From positions 1-64,000 of the forward strand of contig NCEM01000010.1 in assembly GCA_002280725.1 (NCBI GenBank): a DNA stretch of 64,000 bases, written 5' to 3'. The translations under genes were made by a program, and so were the position numbers. The notes under the pieces are model-generated. The model did no database searches. It saw nothing but the letters and a program-made list of their open reading frames with translations, and had not been told where the DNA came from. The DNA comes from Alphaproteobacteria bacterium 32-64-14 (lineage in GTDB: Bacteria; Pseudomonadota; Alphaproteobacteria; Caulobacterales; Hyphomonadaceae). Numbering within the stretch: position 1 is the first letter of the stretch; each line of letters opens with the position of its first letter. Shown here one piece after another: positions 9,315 to 21,204 of this stretch.

Positions 9315-10133
9315 ATGCAGGCTGATTGGGGCCCGGGCGATGCCCGGTTGACGCCGAAGTCCGTTTCAGGGTCCGGGGAGGCAATGCGCGTCTCCGCCGG
9401 CTCTGCGGCGTTGCGCAAGTCGCCGGATGGCGCGGCCGAGCAGATCAACCAGATCCTGTTCGGCGAGCCGGTGCGCGTGTTCGAGCGGGATGGCGAGTGG
9501 GGCTATGTCCAGCTTGGCCTAGATCACTATGTGGGCTGGACGCGGCTTGCGAGCCTGGCGCCGGCGGGCAGAGACCCAACCCACCGGGTCCGCGTGCTGC
9601 GCACCTTCCTGTACGAGCGCGCCGACATGAAGAGCCGCCCGATGCGCGCGATCTCGATGAATGCGCGGATGGCGCTGGGCGAGACCTCCGGGAACTTTGT
9701 CGCGGTGGATGGCGGCGGCTGGGTGTTCGCACGGCACGTGGTGGCGCTTGAAGATAACGAGACGGATTTCGTTGGTGTGGCCCAGCGGTTTGTCGGCTCG
9801 CCCTATCTGTGGGGCGGACGGGAGAGCGCGGGGATCGACTGTTCCGGGCTTGTGCAGGTGTCGCTGCAGGCGACGGGCGTCTATCCGCTGCGCGACAGCG
9901 ACATGCAGGAGCGGACGCTGGGCCTGCCGCATCAGCCGGACGCGGCGTTCACGAATTTGGAGCGCGGCGATCTCGTGTTCTGGAAGGGGCATGTCGGGAT
10001 CATGTGCTCGCCGACCATGCTGCTGCATTCGAGCGCGCGGGACATGCATTGCGAGATCGAGCCGTTGGGCCAGGCGGTGGATCGCATTAGGCCGATCGCG
10101 GGGGATGTGCGGAGCGTGAAGCGGTTTGGGTGA
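9315..10133 (+). CDS. NlpC/P60 family cell-wall hydrolase with SH3 domains
   Basis: A 272-residue protein. Two SH3-like domains occupy residues 20-150, with the first containing WGYVQLGLDHYVGWTRLASL. The NlpC/P60 catalytic domain follows: DCSGLVQ holds the cysteine (about residue 176) and GDLVFWKGHVGIM holds the histidine. Such enzymes cleave gamma-D-Glu-diamino acid bonds in peptidoglycan peptides, and in alphaproteobacteria this domain order is common for recycling or remodelling enzymes. No signal peptide is visible, so cytosolic recycling is likelier than secretion. It may be cotranscribed with the MarR-like gene upstream. Confidence 0.88.
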   Translation: MQADWGPGDARLTPKSVSGSGEAMRVSAGSAALRKSPDGAAEQINQILFGEPVRVFERDGEWGYVQLGLDHYVGWTRLASLAPAGRDPTHRVRVLRTFLYERADMKSRPMRAISMNARMALGETSGNFVAVDGGGWVFARHVVALEDNETDFVGVAQRFVGSPYLWGGRESAGIDCSGLVQVSLQATGVYPLRDSDMQERTLGLPHQPDAAFTNLERGDLVFWKGHVGIMCSPTMLLHSSARDMHCEIEPLGQAVDRIRPIAGDVRSVKRFG

Positions 10134-10170
10134 GGGGCTGCCGTGGTACTGAACAACTACCACAATGACG

Positions 10171-10283
10171 GTGTCATTCCCGCCGCAGGCGCGTAGCGCC
10201 GGAGAGCGGGAACCCAGGAGCGTCTTGCACCGTTGTAGCAGCCCCTGGGTTCCGGCTCGCGCTTCGCGCGTCCGGAATGACAC
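10171..10283 (+). repeat. 113-bp imperfect palindrome, REP-like element
   Basis: The outer arms gtgtcattcc (10171-10180) and ggaatgacac (10274-10283) are perfect inverted copies. Inside lies a second perfect pair, ggaacccagg (10209-10218) and cctgggttcc (10244-10253). Each half also holds GC-rich small hairpins (gcgcgtagcgcc; cgcgcttcgcgcg). The whole would fold into a long stem-loop as RNA. Similar GTCATTCC...GGGAACCC elements are dispersed in many proteobacterial genomes. It lies between the NlpC/P60 gene and dnaG, where it could act as a transcript-end structure. Confidence 0.75.
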
Positions 10284-10391
10284 GTGTGGGAAGTCTGCAG
10301 CGTTGGGCGCGTGGATGAGCAGGTGCTCCAGCAAATTCAGTTAGTTAGCAGACGGCCGCTTGATTCCCGCGAATCAGCCCACACTTCCCTG

Positions 10392-10397
10392 TATAAT
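10392..10397 (+). promoter_or_regulatory. possible -10 element for dnaG-rpoD
   Basis: A perfect TATAAT lies 89 bases upstream of the dnaG start in the otherwise gene-free stretch 10284-10485. There is no good -35 hexamer at the standard spacing, so this is only a candidate. Confidence 0.3.
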
Positions 10398-10485
10398 CGT
10401 CCACAGGATCGGCTGGCTGGCTGCTGGCGCGCATAGGGCGCGGCGGCTAGCGGGGTCGATTGGGCCTTATGCCACCAGGGTAGCA

Positions 10486-12405
10486 ATGCGGTTCCCGGAG
10501 GAATTTCTCAACGAGCTGAAGTCGCGCGTGCGGCTCTCGGACGTCGTGGGGAAAAAGGTCCAGCTCAAGAAGCGCGGCAAGGACTGGGTCGGGCTGTCGC
10601 CATTCTCGGCGGAGAAGACGCCGAGCTTCTACGTCCACGACGATCGCGGCTTCTACAAATGCTTCTCCACGCAGAAGTCGGGCGACGCCATTACCTTCCT
10701 GATGGAGACGGAGCGGCTGACGTTTGCCGAGAGCGTCGAGAAGCTTGCGCGTGACTATGGGCTGGAGCTTCCCAAGTCTTCGCCGGAAGAGGCGCGGCAA
10801 TACAAGCGGCGCACCACGCTGATCGAATGGGTGGAGAAGGCGTGCGCCTTCTATGAAGACCAACTGCGCAAGCCCGCCGGGGCCGAGGCGCGCGACTACC
10901 TGCAGAAACGCGGTTTCGGCCCCGAGGCTTGGAAACGCCATCGCATGGGCTTTGCGCCCGATGGTTGGCGCGGATTGTTCGAGCTGCTCACCAAGGAAGG
11001 CGCGACCACCGAGGAGCTGATCGAGGCGGGCCTCGTCGTGCAGCCGGAAGAGGGCGCTGATGGCAAGTCGCGCCAGCCATGGGATCGTTTCCGCAACCGC
11101 GTGATCTTCCCGATCACCGACACGGGCAACCGCGTGATCGCATTCGGCGCGCGGACGCTCGATCCGGACGGCAAGCCGAAATACCTCAACTCGTCCGACA
11201 GCCCGCTCTTCCACAAGGGCCGCACGCTGTATCGCTACATGGCGGCGCGCGAGGAGATGGCGAAGATCAAGGATGGCCCGCTGTCGCAGGGCCTTCTGGT
11301 CACCGAGGGTTATGTCGACGCCATCGCGCTGGCGGAAGCCGGCATCGGCACGGCGGTGGCCCCGCTGGGCACGGCGCTGACGGAAGAACAGCTCGATCTG
11401 CTTTGGCGGGCGGGGCCGGAGCCGATCCTGTGCTTTGACGGGGATGCGGCGGGTATCCGGGCGGCGTGGCGCGCCTGCGACCGGGCGCTGCCGATGATCG
11501 AGCCGGGCAAGACGCTGTATTTCGTGATGCTGCCGGACGGGATGGACCCGGACGATGTCGTGCGCGTGCGCGGGGCGCAGGCGATGCGCGACATGCTGGC
11601 TGGCGCGCGGCCTCTGGTGGACCTGCTGTGGACGCGGGAACTCGAGGCTGAACCGCTTGATACGCCTGAGCGGAAGGCCGGTTTTGAGGCGCGGCTTTTG
11701 CGCGCAGTGGAGCAGATCAAGCATCCCGGCGTGAAGAGGGCCTATGAGCGCGAGCTGCGGGACCGGTTGTACTGGCACGCACGCGGCACGCGAACCTGGG
11801 GCCAGTCTGGCGCCCAGACGGGTGGAGTGACCCTAGGGAAGAAGGGGTCTTCGCCCGGCCCGACCCGCTGGCCGGGCCTCCGGCTGGTGGTCCGGGCGCT
11901 CGAGAGCCCGAAGATCATGGAGCAGGCCCCCGAGGCGCTGGCCAAGGCCGTGTTCGACGACCCGGACGTGGACGCCATCAGAAACGCTGCGTTTGACGTC
12001 TACAATGGCTCCGAAATGCTTGACCGGGCTACGGTTGCAGCCCATCTACGTAGCCTTGACCGCAAGCGGGCTGTCGAACTTTTGGAAACCTTCCCGGTCG
12101 GGCAGCCGATGGACCCTTTGTCGAACGAGGGGCGCGATTGGCTTGACGCGATTGGGCGGTTCCATGTCGCCAGGACGCTGATAGCCGAGGTGGAGGCCAC
12201 GAAGCGGGCAGACGAAGAGGGCGTCGAGATCATGAGCGCCGCCCATCAGGCCAGAATCATGCAGAAGGTGATCGCCCGGCGCAGCGCCAGCCGATCAGTG
12301 GTTGATGAAACGGTGACCTCTCCCGCGCAGGACGGCGTTCAGGAACTGAGGAACGCGCTCGGAGGGATGGGGGCCGCAATGGAGTCGAAACGCTCTGAAG
12401 ACTGA
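10486..12405 (+). CDS. dnaG: DNA primase DnaG (zinc ligands missing)
   Basis: A 639-residue primase that makes RNA primers for replication. Start chosen at ATG 10486 ([15 protein letters not shown], the family start), which follows a TAGCA leader; the open frame upstream is not coding-like. The N-terminal zinc-ribbon fold is present, but the canonical CPFH...CFGC ligands read SPFS (residues 38-41) and CFST (59-62), so three of four are lost. The TOPRIM core has EGYVDAIAL and [11 protein letters not shown]. The C-terminal 150 residues should bind DnaB. From memory, zinc-less DnaG is common in alphaproteobacteria. It is followed by rpoD, 25 bases on. Confidence 0.96.
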   Translation: MRFPEEFLNELKSRVRLSDVVGKKVQLKKRGKDWVGLSPFSAEKTPSFYVHDDRGFYKCFSTQKSGDAITFLMETERLTFAESVEKLARDYGLELPKSSPEEARQYKRRTTLIEWVEKACAFYEDQLRKPAGAEARDYLQKRGFGPEAWKRHRMGFAPDGWRGLFELLTKEGATTEELIEAGLVVQPEEGADGKSRQPWDRFRNRVIFPITDTGNRVIAFGARTLDPDGKPKYLNSSDSPLFHKGRTLYRYMAAREEMAKIKDGPLSQGLLVTEGYVDAIALAEAGIGTAVAPLGTALTEEQLDLLWRAGPEPILCFDGDAAGIRAAWRACDRALPMIEPGKTLYFVMLPDGMDPDDVVRVRGAQAMRDMLAGARPLVDLLWTRELEAEPLDTPERKAGFEARLLRAVEQIKHPGVKRAYERELRDRLYWHARGTRTWGQSGAQTGGVTLGKKGSSPGPTRWPGLRLVVRALESPKIMEQAPEALAKAVFDDPDVDAIRNAAFDVYNGSEMLDRATVAAHLRSLDRKRAVELLETFPVGQPMDPLSNEGRDWLDAIGRFHVARTLIAEVEATKRADEEGVEIMSAAHQARIMQKVIARRSASRSVVDETVTSPAQDGVQELRNALGGMGAAMESKRSED

Positions 12406-12430
12406 TCTCAAGAACAAGGCAAAGTCCGCC

Positions 12431-14926
<2,496 letters not shown>

Positions 14927-14948
14927 TTTCGCCGGATACCAAACAGAC

Positions 14949-14979
14949 AAGGCCGTGGCTTCCCGCCACGGCCTTTTTT
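14949..14979 (+). terminator. Rho-independent terminator of dnaG-rpoD
   Basis: A perfect 10-bp stem, aaggccgtgg with ccacggcctt, closes a seven-base loop (ttcccgc spacing) and is followed directly by a run of six T. It sits 22 bases after the rpoD stop and before the convergent permease gene. Confidence 0.93.
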
Positions 14980-14997
14980 GTTTGCGTTGTTGCGCGC

Positions 14998-16398
14998 TCA
15001 GGCCGGCTTCTTCCGCATCGCATAGCGCGCGCCGTAAACCGCGAGGCCGATAGCCATCCAGATGAAGAAGCGGATCTGGGTTGCGGGCGGCAGGCTGATG
15101 AACAGGTAGATGCAGCCGATGATCGCGAAGGGTGCGACGACCCAGGCGAGCGGCGTGCGGAAGGGGCGTGGGCGGTCGGGCTCCCGCCGGCGCAGGGCGA
15201 GCAGGCTGGCGCCGACGGCGGCGAAGGCTGCGAGCGTTCCGGCATTGGCGAGCGCGGCGATGTCGCCCAGCGGCAGAAGGCCCGCGAGGATGGACACCAG
15301 CGCTGCAGTCACCACGACAACGAACACAGGCGCGCCGCGCTTTTCGTTGATCGAGCCGAGGCGGCGCGGCAGCAGGCCATCGCGCGCCATGACGAAGAAG
15401 ATGCGCGACTGGCCGAAGAGGAAGGCGAGGATCACAGTGGGCAGGGCGATCACGGCGACGCCGGCGATGGCGGCGGACAGTTCGGGATGGCCAAGCGTGC
15501 GGATGATGAGGGCCAGCGGCTCGTCGCTCTTTGCGAAATCGCCGGGCGGCATGGCGCCGATGGCGGCAAGCGCGACAGCGATATAGATGAAGGTGCAAAT
15601 GGCCATTGAACCGATGATGCCGATGGCAAGATCGCGCGCGGGGTTCTTGGTCTCCTCCGCGGCGGTGGCGACGGCGTCGAAGCCGTAGAAGGCGAAGAAG
15701 ATGATCGCGGCAGCCCCCATCACGCCATAGGTGACGCCGTTTGCATCCGTGACCGGGCTAAAGCCGTGCGGCATGAACGGCTCGAAATGCGCGGGATTGA
15801 AGGCGGGCAGGGCCAGCGCGATGAACAGGACGAGCGCTGCGATCTTGAGGCCGACGAGTGCGGAGTTGACCGCCGCACTCTCGCGCGTGCCAAGGCAGAG
15901 CAGGCCCGCGACGGCGAACAGGATGAGCACGGCGGGCAGGTTGATGATGCCGCCCTCGCTTGGGCCGGCGGTCAGCTGGGGCGGCAGGTTGACGCCGACG
16001 CTGGTGAGGAAACTGTCGGCATAGCCTGACCAGCCAACCGCGACGGCGGCGCAGACGACCGAGTATTCGAGGATCAGCGCCCAGCCGATGACCCAGGCCG
16101 GAAGCTCGCCAAGTGCGGAATAGGAGTAGGTGTAGGCCCCGCCCGAGGCATGCATCATGCTGGCAAGCTCGCCATAGCAGAGCGCCACGCAGGCGCAGAC
16201 CAGGCCAGCGATGCCGAAGGAGATCAGCACGGCGGGCCCCGCGCGATCCGCTCCCACGCCGATCAGCGTGTAGATGCCGGTGCCGACGATGGCCCCGACG
16301 CCAAGCGCGATGAGATGCACCGGCCCCAGCGTGCGGCGCAAGCGCGGGCCTTCGTGTGAATCCGGCGAGCCTATCGGCTTCCGTGTCCAGATACCCAT
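14998..16398 (-). CDS. APC family amino acid permease
   Basis: A 466-residue inner-membrane transporter with about 12 helices. The first helix carries the LeuT-fold glycine motif (LIALGVGAIVGTGIYTLIG, residues 27-45), typical of cationic amino acid/APC exchangers. The FYGFDAVATAAEETKNPARD stretch near residue 230 is the family's helix 6 to loop signature (CAT-like, YfnA type). Start at ATG 16398 with a GGAGG ribosome site; the upstream MAEC start lacks one. It probably imports amino acids by proton symport; the substrate is not readable. Convergent with rpoD. Confidence 0.92.
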   Translation of the reverse strand: MGIWTRKPIGSPDSHEGPRLRRTLGPVHLIALGVGAIVGTGIYTLIGVGADRAGPAVLISFGIAGLVCACVALCYGELASMMHASGGAYTYSYSALGELPAWVIGWALILEYSVVCAAVAVGWSGYADSFLTSVGVNLPPQLTAGPSEGGIINLPAVLILFAVAGLLCLGTRESAAVNSALVGLKIAALVLFIALALPAFNPAHFEPFMPHGFSPVTDANGVTYGVMGAAAIIFFAFYGFDAVATAAEETKNPARDLAIGIIGSMAICTFIYIAVALAAIGAMPPGDFAKSDEPLALIIRTLGHPELSAAIAGVAVIALPTVILAFLFGQSRIFFVMARDGLLPRRLGSINEKRGAPVFVVVVTAALVSILAGLLPLGDIAALANAGTLAAFAAVGASLLALRRREPDRPRPFRTPLAWVVAPFAIIGCIYLFISLPPATQIRFFIWMAIGLAVYGARYAMRKKPA

Positions 16399-16470
16399 GC
16401 GGCCCCTCCGTTGCAGGAGGCAGCATTCAGCCAAGTGGGCTGCAACTTCAAGTGCGGGTTTGGCCGCTTC

Positions 16471-17325
16471 CTACAATCCCGCGAACGTGCCGTCGCAGAC
16501 GCTGGGGTCGCCGTTCTGGAAGCCGCGGCGCAGCCATTCCATGCGCTGGGCGGAGGAGCCGTGCGTGAAGGACTCGGGCCTGACGGCGCCGCCTTGGCGG
16601 CGCTGCAGTGTGTCATCGCCGATGGCCCCGGCGGCCTCGATACCGGCTTCGAGGTCGCCGGGCTCGAAGCTCACCTCGCCGTTGGAGACTGCGGGCGCAT
16701 TGGAGGCCCACACGCCGGCATAGCAATCGGCCTGCAGCTCAAGCGCGACGGAGTAGCGGTTGCCTTCTTCCTGTCCGAGCGAGCGCTGCGCCTGCTGCAC
16801 TTTCTGTGAGGCGCCGCTGAGCACCTGCATGTGGTGGCCGACTTCGTGTGCGAGCACATAGGCGCGCGCCGATTCCGCGCTGCCGGCGCCAAGTTCCTCC
16901 ATCTGCTTCCAGAAGGAGAGATCGAGATAAACCTTCTGGTCGCCGGGGCAGTAGAACGGGCCCATCGCGGCCTGTCCCTGACCGCAGGCTGTGCCTGTGC
17001 CGCCTTCGTAGATGACGATGCTGGCGGGCGGCTTGTAGCTGTCGCCGAACTTGGCGGCCCAGACATCGTTGATGTTGGCGCTGATCTTGTCGACGAAGAG
17101 GCCCTCGGGATCGCCGGGCGTGCCGAACGTGCCTTCGCGCTGCGAGGCGCCGCCACCCGTGACCTGGCTGACGATGCTGTTGGCGGCGTTGGGATCGATG
17201 CCGAGGAAATAGGCCGCGATTGCGACGATGATGGCGATGCCGCCGCCGCCCGCGGCCATTGCGCCGCCACTCATGCCGCGCCGGTCCTCGACCCCGCCAC
17301 CCGACCGTCCGCCTCTCCAACGCAT
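16471..17325 (-). CDS. neutral zinc metallopeptidase (YpfJ/PF04228 family)
   Basis: A 284-residue membrane-anchored protein. A Gly-rich basic N-terminus (MRWRGGRSGGGVEDRRG) precedes one helix at about residues 22-42, leaving the catalytic part periplasmic. The zinc site HEVGHHMQ lies near residue 190, and the family segments ACGQGQAAMGPFYCPGDQ and ADCYAGVW are present with two conserved cysteines. The substrate is unknown for the family. It is 70 bases upstream of nothing related: the permease on one side, the protease/lipoprotein pair on the other. Confidence 0.92.
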   Translation of the reverse strand: MRWRGGRSGGGVEDRRGMSGGAMAAGGGGIAIIVAIAAYFLGIDPNAANSIVSQVTGGGASQREGTFGTPGDPEGLFVDKISANINDVWAAKFGDSYKPPASIVIYEGGTGTACGQGQAAMGPFYCPGDQKVYLDLSFWKQMEELGAGSAESARAYVLAHEVGHHMQVLSGASQKVQQAQRSLGQEEGNRYSVALELQADCYAGVWASNAPAVSNGEVSFEPGDLEAGIEAAGAIGDDTLQRRQGGAVRPESFTHGSSAQRMEWLRRGFQNGDPSVCDGTFAGL

Positions 17326-17399
17326 GCGATATCTCCCGATTGCCGCCGGTGCATTAGGCCAGATCGCGGCGGCTATGGGAAGCTAGGTTGGCCGCACTC

Positions 17400-18254
17400 T
17401 CAGGTAATGGCCGCGCCGGGCCGTCCTTCGCTGATCCATGTGTCGATCTGGCTGCGCATGACCTGATCGTAGCGGCGTGCCCGGTTGGTTCCGATATCGT
17501 CGCAGACGTGAACGCCGGCGAAGGTGATCGTGCCGTCCTCATCGTAACGGAAGACCGGTCCACCGCTCTGGCCGGGCATTGTGTCCATCGTGTAATTGAA
17601 GTTCGCGGCCGTGACCGACGGGATGCTGACATTGCCGAAGCACATCATCAGCGTGAGCGGCGAACAGCTGCCGGGATAACCTGCGACGGTGAGGCGGCTG
17701 CGCGCGAGATCAACGTCGCTCATCGCGGCCTGGGTTGGCAGCTTGAAGTGCGTGCCGGCCCATTTGCCCAGCGAGTCGTCGGCCAGCGTGATAAGCGCAA
17801 AGTCATGCTGGCGCCGCTGCGCGTCGTTCGGGCCGCATTTGCGATAGGCCGGAAGACAGCTGAGCTTGGCGCCACGCGATTTGCCCTGCCGCACGCCCTT
17901 GTACACGCCGATCTGCGCAACGATGGACGTTGCCCAGGATTTGTTGGCGAGGCGAAAGACGTTATGCGCGGCCGTGAGCACAAGGTTGGGCGCGATCAGC
18001 ACGCCGCTGCCGATATAGGTCGACGTTGCATTCGGCTTGGTGTCGTGGGGCATCGTGATCGTGAGCAGTACCAGCGGCCGCCACGGTGCGATGGTGACGT
18101 CTTCAACATCGACGCTGTTGGGATCGCCGTTGTTGCCCTCAAGGCCCGTGCCCTTGAGGCTGATGTCCGGTTCGGGCTGGCCAAGATCCAGCGTCACGCC
18201 CGAGCGTTTGCGATCGTACCAGGCGGTGATCAAGCCGGGGGGCTGCGATGTCAT
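17400..18254 (-). CDS. trypsin-like serine protease (S1/V8 type)
   Basis: A 284-residue protease with the full triad: His in LVLTAAHNV (about residue 92), Asp in HDFALITLADD (about 148) and Ser in MPGQSGGPVF (about 228). The cysteines could form disulphides (SCLPAYRKC; YPGSCSPLTLMMCFG). No signal peptide is visible, yet such folds usually act outside the cytoplasm; the first 40 residues are polar. Its ATG overlaps the stop of the upstream lipoprotein gene (ATGA), so the two are translationally coupled and probably work together. It resembles glutamyl endopeptidase-like proteins; specificity is not readable. Confidence 0.85.
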   Translation of the reverse strand: MTSQPPGLITAWYDRKRSGVTLDLGQPEPDISLKGTGLEGNNGDPNSVDVEDVTIAPWRPLVLLTITMPHDTKPNATSTYIGSGVLIAPNLVLTAAHNVFRLANKSWATSIVAQIGVYKGVRQGKSRGAKLSCLPAYRKCGPNDAQRRQHDFALITLADDSLGKWAGTHFKLPTQAAMSDVDLARSRLTVAGYPGSCSPLTLMMCFGNVSIPSVTAANFNYTMDTMPGQSGGPVFRYDEDGTITFAGVHVCDDIGTNRARRYDQVMRSQIDTWISEGRPGAAIT

Positions 18255-19807
18255 CGATTGCCTCCCGGCTTTGCATCCGTGGCCTCGCCCGATTTGACGG
18301 GTTCAACTGTGGTCTTGGCGCCGGTGGCTATGTTGACGTTGAAGAGCCTGTCATCCGAGCCGCGTTCGATCGTGGTGATCGGGGCCTGATCGAGCTTCCA
18401 TACGCCTGCGCCAGTGGTGTCGTCTGATGGATCGATCTGCAGGGCGAGCGAGCTGGATTCGTCCGATGCGGCCCCACCCACACCGCCGCCGCCATCGGCA
18501 ATCTCGGCTTGCGCACCGGAGGCGTCGAGCGGGGGCGAGACGCCGATCTCGCCGAGTTCGGCGACGGCCTCCTCCAGGGTTTTCTCGCTTTGCTCCAGCG
18601 TCTCCGCAGCCCGCGCGGTTTCGGCGATCATGTGGGTCTTCTGTGCGGGCGGGGCGGCCGCCTCCGCCTTCTGTGTGCGTGCCAGGGCGGCAGCGGCCGC
18701 ATCCCGCTCGCGCAGGTATTTGTTGTAGGTGTCGATCGCGGCCAGGCGCTTTTGTTCAGAGGCGAGCAGGTTGCCCGTCTGCGTGCCGTAGTTGATGCGC
18801 AGCTGGAACACCTTGCTGACGCCATCGAACAGACTGGTGATCACCTGCAAGGGGATCGCCGTGATCGCCACAAGCTCGCTCTTGCGCTCGACAGCAATGG
18901 TGGCGGGTATGCCATGCACGAGATCGACGCGCGTCTTTGCGTCGGCGAAGATGCCAGCCTCGAGATCCATCGCGAGAATGGGCGACTTGTTCGGCATCAT
19001 CACCAGTTCGGAATGGTCGCTGACGTCGCCGATTTTTACGCTAAGCGTGTAGGGCGCGGGCGCGCGATAGCAGATCGAGCTGTGGCAATCCTTCGGTTCG
19101 GCAAGCGGGCGAAGGGCCTCGAACGCGAACAGGGGGTTGATCGAGACGGAGAAGTAGTTGGCGTCGCGCAGCTTCTCGCATGTGGCGCGATTGGGGGTTG
19201 GAACAGGCTCAGCGTCTGCTGCGGTTGGCGGGGCGCATTCAAAGAAGGCGATGGCGCGCTTGCGGAGGGAGTCATTGAGTTCGGTCAACGTGCAGGTTTC
19301 GCCAAACTCGCAATTCTTGCCCAGGAACGGATCGATCACGGTCGAGAACAGGAGGCGCTCCTCGCCCTGCGGGACTGCATCGGACTCGTCGCCGGTTATG
19401 GAAGGCGTCCGGTTCACGCTGCCGATCGCGCCCAGGCTTTGCGCTATGTTGCGGAGAATTTCGCCGGCCTGACCCGTCGATTGCGAGTTGATGTAGCTGA
19501 GCAGGCGGGTCTGCGGGTTGACTACCACCACATACTTCTGGTCGGCGAGCATCGATGTGGATGCGGTGAGGGCGAAGGTCGCTTCGGGGTCGCCGACGAG
19601 AAAGGGGCGACTGATGGCGAGATAGAGTTCTGCCCGGTCGTTGGCGAGGCCCTTGGCGTAGAGCTCCACACGCATGACGGCCTTGGGCGCGGAATACTGG
19701 ATGCCGGTGATGACGCCGCCTGCGCCGTAGTCGACATGGCGCGACGTGACAGACTGGCAGGCTGCAAGCGCGAGCGCCGCCAGCGCGATTGCGCAAATCC
19801 GGATCAT
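18251..19807 (-). CDS. predicted lipoprotein with C-terminal coiled coil
   Basis: A 518-residue lipoprotein: signal MIRICAIALAALALAACQS with the lipid cysteine at residue 17. Start ATG 19807 has a strong GGAGGGG ribosome site; the open frame above it is shadow. Residues 20-330 look beta-rich, with possible disulphides (CEFGETC; CHSSIC). Residues about 345-430 form an Ala/Glu/Lys coiled coil, and the last part is Gly-rich then acidic. I recognise no family. The ATGA overlap with the serine protease gene points to a shared function, perhaps as partner, substrate or anchor for the protease. Confidence 0.82.
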   Translation of the reverse strand: MIRICAIALAALALAACQSVTSRHVDYGAGGVITGIQYSAPKAVMRVELYAKGLANDRAELYLAISRPFLVGDPEATFALTASTSMLADQKYVVVVNPQTRLLSYINSQSTGQAGEILRNIAQSLGAIGSVNRTPSITGDESDAVPQGEERLLFSTVIDPFLGKNCEFGETCTLTELNDSLRKRAIAFFECAPPTAADAEPVPTPNRATCEKLRDANYFSVSINPLFAFEALRPLAEPKDCHSSICYRAPAPYTLSVKIGDVSDHSELVMMPNKSPILAMDLEAGIFADAKTRVDLVHGIPATIAVERKSELVAITAIPLQVITSLFDGVSKVFQLRINYGTQTGNLLASEQKRLAAIDTYNKYLRERDAAAAALARTQKAEAAAPPAQKTHMIAETARAAETLEQSEKTLEEAVAELGEIGVSPPLDASGAQAEIADGGGGVGGAASDESSSLALQIDPSDDTTGAGVWKLDQAPITTIERGSDDRLFNVNIATGAKTTVEPVKSGEATDAKPGGNR

Positions 19808-19968
19808 CGGTCCCCTCCGTGATGACACAGCATATCGGCAAAAGAGGGCGGGCAGGAAGGCCCGCCGCGCGGCGTGCCCGTTTCTCGCTCTGTACGCGAA
19901 GGCCCGGAAGCGACGCTTTCGCGGCGCGGATTGCGTGATATCCATCCGCCGCAGGGAGATTCAGCGCC

Positions 19969-20802
19969 ATGAAGCATGACATTCGCGTCGGGGTTGGCGG
20001 CTGGAGCTTCGATCCCTGGGACGAGACCTTCTATCCGCCGGGCCTCTCGAAGGCGAAGCAGCTGCGCCATATGAGCCGGCGGGTGACCGCGCTCGAGGTG
20101 AACGCGACCTACTATTCCTCGTTCAAGCCGGACACATTTGCGAAGTGGCGGGACGAGGCGCCGGAGGGGTTTGTGTTCAGCCTCAAGGCGCATCGCTTTT
20201 CGACAGTGCGCAAGACGAAGGAGGACATGCAAAAGTCGGCCGGCCTGTTTCTCGATCAGGGCGTCACGCAGCTGAAGGAGAAGCTGGGACCGATCAACTG
20301 GCAGTTTCCGGCGACGCGGAAATTTGATCCTGAGTATTTTGCGAACTTCCTGTCGGTTCTGCCGCGGAAGAAGGATGGTCTCGAGTTACGGCATGCTCTG
20401 GAAGTGCGCGGGCAGGGGTTTAACGATCCGAAATTCCACGACTTGCTGACGAAGCATGGCGCGACGGTGGTCTATGCCGAGGACGATGCGTTTCCGAAGG
20501 TGCGCCATGAGGGCAGCGATTTCACGGTTGCGCGTCTGATGCAGTCGCAGGCGGATCAGGCGGCGGGCTATCCGAAGAACGAGATCGACCGCTTCGCGAA
20601 GATGGCGACGGACTGGTCGAAGAAGCAGGACGTGTTCGTGTTCTTCATCTCGGGCGCGAAGGAACGCAATCCGGCAGCGGCCGAGGCGCTGCAGAATGCC
20701 TTGGGCATTGCGCCGGCGTTTCCGGATGAGCCTGTGGCTGGGAAGAAGGCAGCCGCCAAGGCGTCTCCTGCGAAGAAGGCTCCGGCCGCCAAGAAGAAGT
20801 GA
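19969..20802 (+). CDS. DUF72 (YecE-like) protein with Lys/Ala tail
   Basis: A 277-residue protein of the DUF72 TIM-barrel family. The N-terminal hallmark VGVGGWSFDPWDETFYP, then LEVNATYYSSFKPDTFAKW and FVFSLKAHRFST, match the family closely. Its molecular function is unknown; members are often next to repair or stress genes. The last 25 residues are a Lys/Ala/Pro tail (KKAAAKASPAKKAPAAKKK) not needed for the fold. The stop overlaps the next gene's GTG start, so the VOC gene is probably coupled. Confidence 0.92.
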   Translation: MKHDIRVGVGGWSFDPWDETFYPPGLSKAKQLRHMSRRVTALEVNATYYSSFKPDTFAKWRDEAPEGFVFSLKAHRFSTVRKTKEDMQKSAGLFLDQGVTQLKEKLGPINWQFPATRKFDPEYFANFLSVLPRKKDGLELRHALEVRGQGFNDPKFHDLLTKHGATVVYAEDDAFPKVRHEGSDFTVARLMQSQADQAAGYPKNEIDRFAKMATDWSKKQDVFVFFISGAKERNPAAAEALQNALGIAPAFPDEPVAGKKAAAKASPAKKAPAAKKK

Positions 20803-21188
20803 CGAACATGCGTCTTAATCAGGTCACTGTGCCACTGGGCGATTATGAGGCGAGCAAGGCGTTCTATCTGAAGCTTGGCCTCAAGCTTATTGTCGATGCG
20901 CCGCCGCGCTATGCGCGGTTCGAGATGCCTGAGGGTGGGTCGACGTTTTCGATCGAGAAGGTGGACGGCGTCAGCGGCAGCGCGTGGCCGCTGATCTGGT
21001 TCGAGAGCGACCGGCTGGACGAACTGGTGGCGGAGCTGAAGGCGAAGGGCGTTGTGTTCGAGCGCGATCCAGAGACGATGACCTATCTCTGGCGTGTCGC
21101 CACCCTGCGCGATCCGGCGGGGAACATGCTTGCGCTTTATCATGCGGGCGAGAACCGGCTGGACCCGCCCTGGCGCGTGAAGAGTTAG
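20799..21188 (+). CDS. VOC superfamily (glyoxalase-like) protein
   Basis: A 129-residue single VOC module: strand-helix-strand pattern with MRLNQVTVPLGDYEASKAFY at the start and DPAGNMLALYHAGENR at the end, where the metal-binding glutamate normally falls. Such proteins are metal-dependent isomerases or dioxygenases, or antibiotic-binding proteins; the substrate is not readable. The start may be the GTG at 20799, giving a GTGA overlap with the DUF72 gene, or the ATG at 20808. Confidence 0.87.
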   Translation: MTNMRLNQVTVPLGDYEASKAFYLKLGLKLIVDAPPRYARFEMPEGGSTFSIEKVDGVSGSAWPLIWFESDRLDELVAELKAKGVVFERDPETMTYLWRVATLRDPAGNMLALYHAGENRLDPPWRVKS

Positions 21189-21204
21189 GACGCCTGCGGC
21201 TTAG

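Noticed and set aside
10447-11778. 443-residue open frame opposite dnaG
   Set aside because: Antisense shadow of a conserved gene; composition explained by high GC.
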